NCBI GenBank assembly: GCA_029256005.1
Contig: JAQSYS010000032.1
Location: forward strand, 1-11,204
Reading direction: 5' to 3'
Origin: Sedimentibacter sp.
GTDB taxonomy: Bacteria; Bacillota; Clostridia; Tissierellales; Sedimentibacteraceae
Length of the DNA stretch: 11,204 nucleotides
The notes under the pieces are model-generated. The model did no database searches, had not been told where the DNA came from, and worked only from the letters and a program-made list of their open reading frames with translations. Below are positions 1-6,673 of this stretch, piece by piece (within the stretch, counting starts at the first letter, position 1; each line of letters opens with the position of its first letter). Made by a program: the position numbers and the translations under genes.

Positions 1-3
1 GAA

Positions 4-771
4 TTACTCATTTTTATCACCACCTGTTGCAATCAAAGTAAGCGTATGAGAAATCTTTGTATACATTTCCTCATTTGTCATGTTCGCCTTGTAAAGCTGG
101 TGATATATACTTCCGTCCTTAATGAACAATACTCTTTTGGCATGACTTGCTGCCTTCACACTGTGAGTAACCATTAAAATTGTCTGTCCATCATTATTTA
201 TTTCGCTAAATAACTTCAGCACGCCATCTGAAGAACGCGAATCCAGGGATCCTGTAGGCTCATCAGCAAGAATTATTTTTGGATCCGTAATAAGAGCCCT
301 AGCTATGGCAATTCTTTGTTTTTGTCCGCCTGATACCTCATATGGATATTTATTTAATATATCTTCAATTTCTAAGCGTTTTGTAATTGGTTTTAGTTTT
401 TTAATCATTTCATCATATGACTTACCTGCTAGAACTAATGGCAAAAAAATATTGTCTTGTGCAGTGAATGTATCAAGCAAATTAAAATCTTGAAAAACAA
501 ATCCTAAATTGTCTCTTCTAAAAGCAGAAATTTCTTTTTCATTTATTGCTACAATATTTTTGCTATTTAATAGGATTTCTCCGCTAGTTGGTTTATCTAA
601 AGATGCCAAGATGTTTAAAAGAGTTGTTTTTCCTGAACCTGACTCGCCCATTATAGCAACATACTCTCCTTGCTCAACAGAAAATGAAATATTTGTAAGT
701 GCTTGAACAGGATTTCCACCAAATCTCGTTGTATATACCTTTTTTAAATTGTTTACTTCTAATAGTGACAT
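4..771 (-). CDS. bceA: Bce-type antimicrobial peptide ABC transporter, ATP-binding protein (BceA-like)
   Basis: This 255-residue ABC ATPase would power a BceAB-type transporter that protects lipid II-cycle intermediates from peptide antibiotics such as bacitracin. Visible motifs are Walker A GESGSGKTT (42-50), Q-loop Gln94, signature VSGGQ (146-150), Walker B IILADE (166-171) and H-loop His203; length is normal for the MacB/LolD/BceA group. I chose the ATG at 771 over an in-frame ATG at 783 because GGAGG (777-781) sits 5 nt before 771 and would overlap the upstream alternative. The stop lies at the window edge, so the large BceB permease expected next is out of view. Placement after a BceRS-like pair is the main reason for the Bce call; the ATPase alone could belong to another MacB-type exporter. 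A candidate regulated promoter lies just upstream (798-875). Confidence 0.85.
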   Translation of the reverse strand: MSLLEVNNLKKVYTTRFGGNPVQALTNISFSVEQGEYVAIMGESGSGKTTLLNILASLDKPTSGEILLNSKNIVAINEKEISAFRRDNLGFVFQDFNLLDTFTAQDNIFLPLVLAGKSYDEMIKKLKPITKRLEIEDILNKYPYEVSGGQKQRIAIARALITDPKIILADEPTGSLDSRSSDGVLKLFSEINNDGQTILMVTHSVKAASHAKRVLFIKDGSIYHQLYKANMTNEEMYTKISHTLTLIATGGDKNE

Positions 772-776
772 AATTA

Positions 777-781
777 CCTCC
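777..781 (-). promoter_or_regulatory. Ribosome binding site that fixes the bceA start
   Basis: GGAGG lies 5 nt before the ATG at 771. The longer in-frame start at 783 would put this site inside the coding region, so 771 is preferred. Confidence 0.8.
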
Positions 782-797
782 AATTATTTTCTTCCTG

Positions 798-875
798 TTC
801 ATATTATCAAAAAAAGAAAATGACTTACCATAGTTTTGGCTTACATTTTCTTTATCATTCTTACAATGTAGTAAG
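798..875 (-). repeat. Copy A of a 78-bp paired regulatory element, upstream of bceA
   Basis: Read on the minus strand, the element starts with the palindrome CTTACTACATTGTAAG (875-860). A second TGTAAG begins exactly 20 bp after the TGTAAG of the palindrome. Next come CTATG, CATTTTC, T7, and a -10-like TAATAT (806-801) followed by GAA. A near copy lies at 3633-3709; by hand alignment 62 of 78 columns match, with one gap. It fills the space between the kinase stop (877) and the bceA start (771), where Bce modules usually carry the BceR-controlled transporter promoter. No good -35 is visible, as expected for an activator-dependent promoter. AGAAAATG and CATTTTCT can also pair as a hairpin followed by T7, so it may act wholly or partly as a terminator. 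Confidence 0.7.
860..875 (-). promoter_or_regulatory. Candidate BceR-type operator (inverted repeat) before bceA
   Basis: CTTAC-N6-GTAAG is a perfect 5-bp inverted repeat whose outer bases are kept in the copy before uppP while the centre varies. Bce-type regulators are known to bind inverted repeats of TnAC-N-GTnA form upstream of their transporter genes; assignment to this regulator is inference. Confidence 0.45.
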
Positions 876-876
876 G

Positions 877-1884
877 TTATTCAAAATTCACTTCATTAAC
901 GTGAAAATTTACTTTTATTTTTGTACCTTTTCCTACATGCGACTCAATTTCTATGGTATGGGAAAGTTTATTTAATATTTGTTTACATAAATACAATCCT
1001 ATTCCAGTTGATTTTTTATCTTTTCTTCCATTATATCCTGTAAAACCCTTTTCAAAAACTCTCGGCAAATCCTCTGGCTCAATGCCTATGCCCGTATCTT
1101 CAATAACTAATGTGTCAGGCTTTTTATCATCCATGTAAATTGATATTTCACCTGAATTTGTGTACTTGAGAGAATTTGAAAGAATCTGCTCCAAAACAAA
1201 TATAACCCACTTTTCATCAGTAAGAACATCTATATTTAAATCTTCATAGTTTAATTTTATTTTTTTCCGAATAAATAATTTTGAATATTTTCTAACCGCT
1301 TGCTTTATTATAAAATCTAAGGAATATTTCTTAAATACCAAATCAGAATTCATGTCTTCCAATCTTAGATATTGCATAACCATTTCCACATATTGTTCAG
1401 TTTTAAAAAGTTGCTCCAACAATTCATCATTAAATTCTGATTTTTCTGATTGAAGGATTAAACGCATGGCGGCAATAGGTGTCTTTATTTGATGCGCCCA
1501 AATAGTAAAATAATCCATCATATCTGAATAAGATTTATTTTTTTCATTAACTATTTTTAATCTGTATCCATCAATTTCTTTTATGATTTCCTGATAATCC
1601 TTTTCTATTAAATTGCGGGGATGCGGAAAAATATAATTAGGTAGAACAATATTTTTTTTCAATTTATACAACAACAAATGTCGCTTATAGTAATAAACAA
1701 AGCTAATGAACGCTATTATAGAAAAGACAGCAACTGACAATATCACTGCATATGCGATAGGCTCAAGTGGTAATTCATAAAGCCATAGAACCATAATAAA
1801 TATTAATAATGATATAATTCCGGAAGCTATAACAAAAATCTTCCCCTTTAGATAGTCTAAAATAACTCGTAAAAATTCTTCCAT
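877..1884 (-). CDS. bceS: Intramembrane-sensing sensor histidine kinase (BceS-like)
   Basis: This 335-residue kinase has two N-terminal membrane helices (about 14-35 and 42-65) joined by only a few residues, so there is almost no extracellular sensor domain. That is the hallmark of the BceS-type intramembrane-sensing class, which detects the activity of its cognate BceAB transporter. The H-box is WAHQIKTPI with phospho-acceptor His131, the N-box Asn is 237, and ATP-lid motifs are DTGIGI (263-268) and STGIGL (292-297). It follows the regulator gene with one base between that stop and this ATG (TGAGATG), so translation is probably coupled. The start at 1884 has GGAG just upstream within the regulator's end. 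Its expected role is to phosphorylate the adjacent regulator when the transporter meets its peptide antibiotic; the actual inducer cannot be read from sequence. Confidence 0.9.
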   Translation of the reverse strand: MEEFLRVILDYLKGKIFVIASGIISLLIFIMVLWLYELPLEPIAYAVILSVAVFSIIAFISFVYYYKRHLLLYKLKKNIVLPNYIFPHPRNLIEKDYQEIIKEIDGYRLKIVNEKNKSYSDMMDYFTIWAHQIKTPIAAMRLILQSEKSEFNDELLEQLFKTEQYVEMVMQYLRLEDMNSDLVFKKYSLDFIIKQAVRKYSKLFIRKKIKLNYEDLNIDVLTDEKWVIFVLEQILSNSLKYTNSGEISIYMDDKKPDTLVIEDTGIGIEPEDLPRVFEKGFTGYNGRKDKKSTGIGLYLCKQILNKLSHTIEIESHVGKGTKIKVNFHVNEVNFE

Positions 1885-1885
1885 C

Positions 1886-2557
1886 TCACTCCACCAGATA
1901 TCCCAAGCCCTTTTTCGTCTTTATGTAATTATCAAGTCCAAATTCAGAAAGTTTTTTGCGCAAACGTGTCATATTAACCGTTAATGTGTTGTCATCAATA
2001 AACTGGTCACTTTCCCAAAGTCGCTGCATTATTTCATCTCTTGAAACAACTTTACCTGTGTTCTCCATAAGTAGTTGCAAAATCTTATACTCATTTTTAG
2101 TAAGTTCAATTTTATTATTATCATAATTCAGTGTCGTATCATTCAGATTCAAAACAACTCCATTATGTTCTATTTCATTTATTTGACCATGTAATGAATA
2201 TGCCCTTCTTAACATTGCACCCAATTTAGCGGTTAGCACATTTAAATCAAAAGGTTTTACGATAAAATCATCCCCACCCATATTCATTGCCATTACTATA
2301 TTCATATTGTCACCAGCAGATGAAACAAACATAACAGGAACCTTTGATATTTTTCTTATTTCGTTACACCAATGAAACCCATTAAAAAACGGCAGCATTA
2401 CATCCAAAAGAACAATGTGAGGTTCAAAGTCTCTAAACTGTTCCATTATGTTTTTAAAATCAGTTAGATATATTGTATTATAATCCCATTTTGAAAGATG
2501 CTCTTTTAAGGTTCTAGCAATTGTAAGGTCATCTTCAATAATCATAATTTTATACAT
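1886..2557 (-). CDS. bceR: OmpR-family response regulator (BceR-like)
   Basis: This 223-residue regulator has an N-terminal receiver domain (about 1-115) with acidic residues Glu8/Asp9, phospho-acceptor Asp52 in LLDVMLP and conserved Lys101 in VKPFD. A C-terminal winged-helix DNA-binding domain (about 125-223) contains TKNEYKILQLL and ends in KKGLGY. An in-frame ATG 26 codons upstream exists, but GGAGG at 2562-2566, 4 nt before the ATG at 2557, and the receiver sequence MYKIMIIEDD mark the real start; the longer version would also run over the promoter at 2591-2619. The gene heads a two-gene unit with the kinase. It is expected to activate the bceA promoter; the matching element before uppP suggests that gene could be a second target. 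Confidence 0.9.
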   Translation of the reverse strand: MYKIMIIEDDLTIARTLKEHLSKWDYNTIYLTDFKNIMEQFRDFEPHIVLLDVMLPFFNGFHWCNEIRKISKVPVMFVSSAGDNMNIVMAMNMGGDDFIVKPFDLNVLTAKLGAMLRRAYSLHGQINEIEHNGVVLNLNDTTLNYDNNKIELTKNEYKILQLLMENTGKVVSRDEIMQRLWESDQFIDDNTLTVNMTRLRKKLSEFGLDNYIKTKKGLGYLVE

Positions 2558-2561
2558 AATT

Positions 2562-2566
2562 CCTCC
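2562..2566 (-). promoter_or_regulatory. Ribosome binding site that fixes the bceR start
   Basis: GGAGG lies 4 nt upstream of the ATG at 2557, which rules in this start over the in-frame ATG at 2635. Confidence 0.8.
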
Positions 2567-2590
2567 AAGCGGTGAAGATACTTTTAGTCT

Positions 2591-2619
2591 AGTATATAGC
2601 TTTTTCCATTCTTTATCAA
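2591..2619 (-). promoter_or_regulatory. SigA-type promoter for bceRS
   Basis: TTGATA (2619-2614) and TATACT (2596-2591) are separated by 17 bp, each matching the vegetative consensus at 5 of 6 positions. Transcription would start near 2584, giving a short leader before the GGAGG at 2562-2566. The kinase and regulator would then be made constitutively at a basal level, as is usual for Bce modules. Confidence 0.7.
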
Positions 2620-2687
2620 GTTGTTGTCCAAGCAAAAAAATGACAGCAGAGAAAATTCCCCACCATCATAGTAATATTGCACGTAAA

Positions 2688-2716
2688 TTGTCCACTGAGA
2701 ACCGTCCCCACTGACT
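2688..2716 (-). repeat. REP-like intergenic sequence with GGGGACGGTTCT core
   Basis: The minus strand has GGGGACGGTTCT flanked by copies of TCAGTGG (direct repeats of CCACTGA on the plus strand at 2692-2698 and 2708-2714). From memory, GGGGACGGTTCT-type cores recur in intergenic regions of many Clostridia and have been seen near Y1/IS200-like transposases. It is G+C-rich against its surroundings and lies just after the uppP stop. It could be one unit or a remnant; no transposase is in view. Confidence 0.45.
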
Positions 2717-2718
2717 AA

Positions 2719-3537
2719 TTAACCTGTTATTAAAAAATAACCTAATACCAAAATACCTAATATAATACGATACCAACCGAAGACCTTAAAGTCATTATTT
2801 TTAATGTACTTGATAAGGAACTTTATTGCTACTACAGACACGATAAATGCTACAATCATTCCTGTCAGCAAAACGGCAATTTCCAGTCCCGTGAAGTTTA
2901 AACCGAATTTTACAAGCTTTAATGCACTGGCACCAAACATTACAGGGATAGATAAAAAGAATGAATATTCAGCTGCAATGCCTCTGGATGTTCCAAGAAT
3001 TATTGCACCTAAAATGGTAGCTCCTGAACGAGATGTTCCCGGTATCAAGGATAGCACTTGAAACAATCCAATGCTCAATGCAGTCATGTATGATAAATCT
3101 TTAAAACTTTTTATCCTTGCTGTTTTTCCCTTATTTCGATTTTCGATTACTATAAACAAAATACCATAAACAATTAAGGTTACTGCAACGGTCTGATAAT
3201 TGTAGAAATGCGCATCAAACCAGTCATCAAACAATGTACCTAAAATTCCTGCCGGCAGTACTCCTACTAATACCTTGAACCATAAATCCATTGTATCTTT
3301 TTTCTGATTTAATGTCTTACTTGGAGCAAAAGGATTAAGCTTATGAAAATACAATAAAACAACTGCCATTATTGCACCCAGCTGTATAACAACTCTGAAC
3401 ATTTCCATAAATTCATCAGAAAGATTAAATTTAATAAATTCTTCAACCAAAATCATATGACCTGTGCTGCTGATAGGCAACCATTCTGTTACACCTTCAA
3501 CAATACCAAGTATTACTGCTTTTATTAACTCAAACAT
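2719..3537 (-). CDS. uppP: Undecaprenyl-diphosphate phosphatase UppP (BacA)
   Basis: This 272-residue polytopic membrane enzyme dephosphorylates undecaprenyl pyrophosphate to the monophosphate, recycling the lipid carrier for peptidoglycan synthesis. Extra dosage gives bacitracin resistance, because bacitracin traps the pyrophosphate form. Family motifs are intact: EGVTEWLPISSTGH (14-27, with Glu14, Glu18, Ser23 and His27) and PGTSRSG (166-172, with Arg170). Length is typical and hydrophobic segments span the protein. The start at 3537 has GGAGG (3545-3549) 7 nt upstream. It has its own promoter (3594-3621), and further upstream copy B of the element found before bceA. Its place next to a Bce-type module fits a shared role in withstanding antibiotics that target undecaprenyl pyrophosphate or lipid II. 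Confidence 0.95.
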   Translation of the reverse strand: MFELIKAVILGIVEGVTEWLPISSTGHMILVEEFIKFNLSDEFMEMFRVVIQLGAIMAVVLLYFHKLNPFAPSKTLNQKKDTMDLWFKVLVGVLPAGILGTLFDDWFDAHFYNYQTVAVTLIVYGILFIVIENRNKGKTARIKSFKDLSYMTALSIGLFQVLSLIPGTSRSGATILGAIILGTSRGIAAEYSFFLSIPVMFGASALKLVKFGLNFTGLEIAVLLTGMIVAFIVSVVAIKFLIKYIKNNDFKVFGWYRIILGILVLGYFLITG

Positions 3538-3593
3538 TTAAATTCCTCCAAAATAATAATGCTCTTTTATTTAATTTATTAGCCACAATATCT

Positions 3594-3621
3594 ATTATAA
3601 CTCATAAATTAAAAAAACCAA
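3594..3621 (-). promoter_or_regulatory. SigA-type promoter for uppP
   Basis: TTGGTT (3621-3616) and a perfect TATAAT (3599-3594) are 16 bp apart. The predicted start is near 3587, leaving a leader of about 50 nt. This looks like a basal promoter lying downstream of, and separate from, the copy-B element. Confidence 0.55.
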
Positions 3622-3632
3622 GAAAATTAAAA

Positions 3633-3709
3633 TTCATTATATCAAAAAAAGAAAATGCTAAACATAGTTTCTGCTTACATTTTCTTTCCTTACCTTACAT
3701 TTAAGTAAG
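3633..3709 (-). repeat. Copy B of the paired regulatory element, between oppF and uppP
   Basis: It has the same layout as copy A (798-875): palindrome CTTACTTAAATGTAAG (3709-3694), second TGTAAG 20 bp on, CTATG, CATTTTC, T7, then a perfect -10 TATAAT (3641-3636) where copy A has TAATAT. Outside the palindrome core and a short AG-rich stretch the two are nearly identical. It begins 10 nt past the oppF stop and lies about 95 nt before uppP. It may be a BceR-responsive second promoter for uppP. Its AGAAAATGTAAGC/GTTTAGCATTTTCT arms followed by T7 could equally be the terminator of the opp operon. Both functions could coexist. Confidence 0.7.
3651..3682 (-). terminator. Possible Rho-independent terminator of the opp operon (inside copy B)
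   Basis: AGAAAATG pairs with CATTTTCT, and inside it TAAGC can pair with GTTTA (one G-U pair) across a single bulged G, leaving a 9-nt loop; T7 follows. The stem is A+T-rich, so termination may be weak. It is the only hairpin-plus-T-tract between oppF and uppP. Confidence 0.4.
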
Positions 3710-3719
3710 ATTAGCTCAT

Positions 3720-4679
3720 TTAACTATTAAAAAGATGGCATGCTATTTTGTGACTAATATCATAGTTCTTTAGCTTCGGCATTTCATTATGGCATATTGG
3801 CATAGCATAGCTGCATCTTTCAGCAAATCTGCAACAATTCTTAGGATTTATCGGACTTGGTATTTCTCCCTTTAGCATAATTCTATCTTTATTTTTTGCT
3901 ATATTGGGATCTGCTTCAGGTATAGCAGACAAAAGAGCCTTTGTGTAAGGATGTAATGGATTCATATAAAGCTCATCTGCTTTAGCTTGTTCTACAATCA
4001 TACCAAGATACATTACTATAACTTTATCAGATATATATTTAACTACACTTAAATCATGAGCAATAAAAAGATAAGTAAGTTTTCTTTCTTTTTGCAGCTT
4101 CTTTAACATATTTAAAACCTGAGCTTGAATAGAAACATCTAAAGCAGAAATCGGTTCATCGCATACAATAAAATTTGGATTTACGGAAAGAGCTCTTGCA
4201 ATTCCTATTCTCTGCCTCTGTCCTCCTGAGAACTCATGTGGAAATCTTGACATATGCTCTTTATTTAATCCTACTGTCTTTAACAAATCTTCAATCTGTT
4301 CATCAAGTTGCTTTTCATATATTTTATTATGAATCTTTAGCCCTTCACCTACTATATCTTTAACTGTCATTCTGGGATTCAATGAAGAATAAGGATTCTG
4401 AAAAATCATCTGAGTATTTTTGCAGTATTCTAAATATTCTTCTTTATTTCTGGCTAAAAAAATATCTTTGCCTTTATAAAAAATTTGCCCTTTCGTAGGA
4501 TTATACAATTTTACAAGACATCTGCCGGTGGTTGACTTGCCACAACCTGATTCGCCTACTAAGCCTACAGTTTCTCCCTCATTAATATCAAATGAAACAT
4601 CATCAACTGCTTTAAGCACTTCATTTTTACTGATATAAAAATACTTACTTAAATTTTTTACGCTAATTAGTGGTTCCAT
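3720..4679 (-). CDS. oppF: Oligopeptide ABC transporter ATP-binding protein OppF
   Basis: This 319-residue ATPase is one of the two nucleotide-binding subunits of an Opp/Dpp-type peptide importer. It shows Walker A GESGCGKST (42-50), Q-loop Gln94, signature SGGQR (151-155), Walker B FIVCDE (170-175) and H-loop His208. The C-terminal extension typical of OppD/OppF carries a Cys cluster (Cys282/283, 289, 296, 314), a pattern known to hold a [4Fe-4S] cluster in some relatives. The start is the ATG at 4679, not the in-frame ATG at 4709: GGAGG lies at 4687-4691 and the oppD stop overlaps this ATG by one base (TAATG), which indicates translational coupling. It is the last gene of the operon. Dipeptide versus oligopeptide specificity cannot be set from the ATPase. 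Confidence 0.9.
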   Translation of the reverse strand: MEPLISVKNLSKYFYISKNEVLKAVDDVSFDINEGETVGLVGESGCGKSTTGRCLVKLYNPTKGQIFYKGKDIFLARNKEEYLEYCKNTQMIFQNPYSSLNPRMTVKDIVGEGLKIHNKIYEKQLDEQIEDLLKTVGLNKEHMSRFPHEFSGGQRQRIGIARALSVNPNFIVCDEPISALDVSIQAQVLNMLKKLQKERKLTYLFIAHDLSVVKYISDKVIVMYLGMIVEQAKADELYMNPLHPYTKALLSAIPEADPNIAKNKDRIMLKGEIPSPINPKNCCRFAERCSYAMPICHNEMPKLKNYDISHKIACHLFNS

Positions 4680-5701
4680 TATGCTTCCTCCTTCAAAATC
4701 CTTTTGCATGGAAATACAACATGATTTGCAAATTCATGTTCTAACCAGCATAATGTTGCATGCTCATTTGTAATTGTATACTCTGGAGGCATGGCTTTAT
4801 AGCATATGTCCATTGCATATTCACATCTTGCAGCAAATGGACACCCAATAGGTGGAGAAAATAAATCCGGAGGAGTTCCTTCGATAGGTTGCAACTCTTC
4901 TTCTTTGCTAGTTTCCAAACTTGCTATAGAGCATAATAACCCTGATGTATATGGATGTTTTGTATTATAGAATATATCATCTACTAAACCTTTTTCTACA
5001 ATTTTTCCTCCATACATTACAAGTACTCTGTCACACATTTTAGCTATTACGCCAAGGTCATGTGTTATTAATATTACTGATGTCTTTAACTTTTTCTGCA
5101 AATCCTTTAATAAATCAAGTATTTGTGCCTCAATAGTTACATCTAAAGAAGTTGTTGGTTCATCTGCTATAATAACGCTTGGATTTCCAACCAATGCAAT
5201 GGCAATCATAACCCTTTGTTTCATGCCACCACTTAACTCATGAGGATATTGTTTATATCTTCTTTCAGCATCAGATATTCCTACTAATTTAAGTATATTT
5301 ATAGCTTTTTCCTTTAACTGTTGCTTACTATAAATTTTTCTTTGAACAAATAACTCTTCAATTTGTTTTCCAACCTTCATTGTAGGGTTCAACGATGTCA
5401 TAGGATCCTGGAATATAAATCCTATCTCCACGCCCCTTATATTTCTCATCTCATTATCTGACATGGATGTAATTTCTTTTCCTTTATATTTTATTGAACC
5501 ACCCTCAAAATATCCCGGAGGTTCAGGGTTTAATCTTACAATACACTGGGCAGTAACGCTTTTACCACATCCTGACTCACCAACTATACCTATTATTTCT
5601 CCTTCATTAACATCAAAGCTAACCCCTCTTACAGACTTAACTATTCCTCCATATGTTTTAAAAGAAAAATTTAAATCCTTAACTTCTAATATCTTATCCA
5701 T
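4679..5701 (-). CDS. oppD: Oligopeptide ABC transporter ATP-binding protein OppD
   Basis: This 340-residue ATPase pairs with OppF on the cytoplasmic face of the OppBC permease. Motifs are Walker A GESGCGKSV (41-49), Q-loop Gln98, signature LSGGM (156-160), Walker B VIIADE (176-181) and H-loop His214. The C-terminal oligopeptide-transporter region holds Cys287, Cys293, Cys300 and Cys318, the spacing of the Fe-S-binding cluster described in DppD-type relatives. It starts 20 nt after the oppC stop with GAGGAAG upstream, and its TAA overlaps the oppF ATG by one base. About 20 residues follow the last cluster Cys, with an extra Cys332. Confidence 0.9.
   Translation of the reverse strand: MDKILEVKDLNFSFKTYGGIVKSVRGVSFDVNEGEIIGIVGESGCGKSVTAQCIVRLNPEPPGYFEGGSIKYKGKEITSMSDNEMRNIRGVEIGFIFQDPMTSLNPTMKVGKQIEELFVQRKIYSKQQLKEKAINILKLVGISDAERRYKQYPHELSGGMKQRVMIAIALVGNPSVIIADEPTTSLDVTIEAQILDLLKDLQKKLKTSVILITHDLGVIAKMCDRVLVMYGGKIVEKGLVDDIFYNTKHPYTSGLLCSIASLETSKEEELQPIEGTPPDLFSPPIGCPFAARCEYAMDICYKAMPPEYTITNEHATLCWLEHEFANHVVFPCKRILKEEA
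4687..4691 (-). promoter_or_regulatory. Ribosome binding site that fixes the oppF start
   Basis: GGAGG inside the end of oppD lies 7 nt before the ATG at 4679 and supports this start over the ATG at 4709. Confidence 0.75.
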
Positions 5702-5721
5702 GTTATCACTTCCTCATATAC

Positions 5722-6663
5722 TTATTCTGTTCCCCTGAGTCTTGGGTCTAAGGCATCTCTCATACCATCGCCAAGTAAATTAAGTGCCAGCATTGTAGTG
5801 CATATAAAAAATGATGGTATAAATAATTGATATGGATATATCCTTAACATTTTTATCCCTGATTTGGCTAATATTCCCCAACTGCATTCAGGTGGTGAAA
5901 TACCAAGACCTATATAACTTAAAAATGCTTCATTAAAAATTGCTCTAGGCACAGCCATAGTTAAATTTGTAATAATTAAACCCATTATATTTGGTATAAT
6001 ATGTTTTATAATAATTTCCATATCAGAAACACCAAGCACTTTGGCTGCAGCAACAAAATCTTGCTCCTTTATCCTTAAAACTTCACCTCTAACAAATCTA
6101 GCCGTTCCTATCCAACCGACAATAACCATTGCAATAATCAGAGATGACATGCCTGGTCCTAAAACAACCATAACTAATATTGATACAATAAGATAAGGAA
6201 TGCCATAAAGTATGTCTATAAACCTCATTAAAAACAGATCTAACGTTCCTCCATAGTAACCTGATATTCCTCCAACTAAACCACCTATAATAGTATTTAA
6301 TATTGTAGATAAAAATCCTATAGTTAGTGATACCCTGGCTCCTCTCCAAACTCTTGTCCATAAATCTCTTCCTAACTCATCAGTACCAAACCAATGGTCA
6401 CTTGAGACGAATTGATTCATTTTTGAAGAATTCACGGCCGTATAATCATAATTATTCATCATTGGACCAAATACTGCAAAGAAAACATAAATTACAATAA
6501 TAATTAAGCCTATAAATGCTGCTTTATTTTGTTTTATTCTCCTCCATGCATCTTTCCAATATGTTAGATTAGGTCTTGAAATGGCTTCCATTTGAGTAGT
6601 GTTTTTTCCTACAGTATTAAACAACTTTATATCTATATAATTTAAATCTGTGAATTTTTCCAT
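5722..6663 (-). CDS. oppC: Oligopeptide ABC transporter permease OppC
   Basis: This 313-residue inner-membrane permease forms the peptide channel with OppB. The N-terminal region has the OppC_N layout: a cytoplasmic stretch with WRRIKQNKAAFIG (about 40-52), the first membrane helix (about 51-68), and the family signature HWFGTDELGRDLW (90-102). The EAA loop that contacts the ATPases is FVAAAKVLGVSDMEI (203-217). The C-terminus LDPRLRG is typical. The open frame extends upstream to an ATG at 6705 inside oppB, but similarity starts at the ATG at 6663 (MEKFTDL), 10 nt after the oppB stop. About 35 residues before the first conserved stretch have no recognisable domain. Confidence 0.9.
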   Translation of the reverse strand: MEKFTDLNYIDIKLFNTVGKNTTQMEAISRPNLTYWKDAWRRIKQNKAAFIGLIIIVIYVFFAVFGPMMNNYDYTAVNSSKMNQFVSSDHWFGTDELGRDLWTRVWRGARVSLTIGFLSTILNTIIGGLVGGISGYYGGTLDLFLMRFIDILYGIPYLIVSILVMVVLGPGMSSLIIAMVIVGWIGTARFVRGEVLRIKEQDFVAAAKVLGVSDMEIIIKHIIPNIMGLIITNLTMAVPRAIFNEAFLSYIGLGISPPECSWGILAKSGIKMLRIYPYQLFIPSFFICTTMLALNLLGDGMRDALDPRLRGTE

Positions 6664-6673
6664 ATAAACTAAC

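Noticed and set aside
860..875. BlaI/CopY-type operator (TACAnnTGTA) in copy A
   Set aside because: The TACA/TGTA spacing is one base instead of two, and the TACA half is lost in copy B, whereas TTAC-N6-GTAA is kept in both.
2558..2635. N-terminal extension of the response regulator from the ATG at 2635
   Set aside because: The stretch contains the GGAGG site and the TTGATA-N17-TATACT promoter, and receiver domains start right at the ATG at 2557.
5463..5738. Plus-strand open frame of 91 codons
   Set aside because: It lies antisense to oppD with its motif-bearing frame intact, has no ribosome binding site, and its residues look like a reverse-frame shadow. The same applies to the other plus-strand frames in the window.
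6098..6361. Minus-strand open frame of 87 codons in another phase of oppC
   Set aside because: It is inside the clear OppC coding region, encodes no recognisable motif and has no start context.
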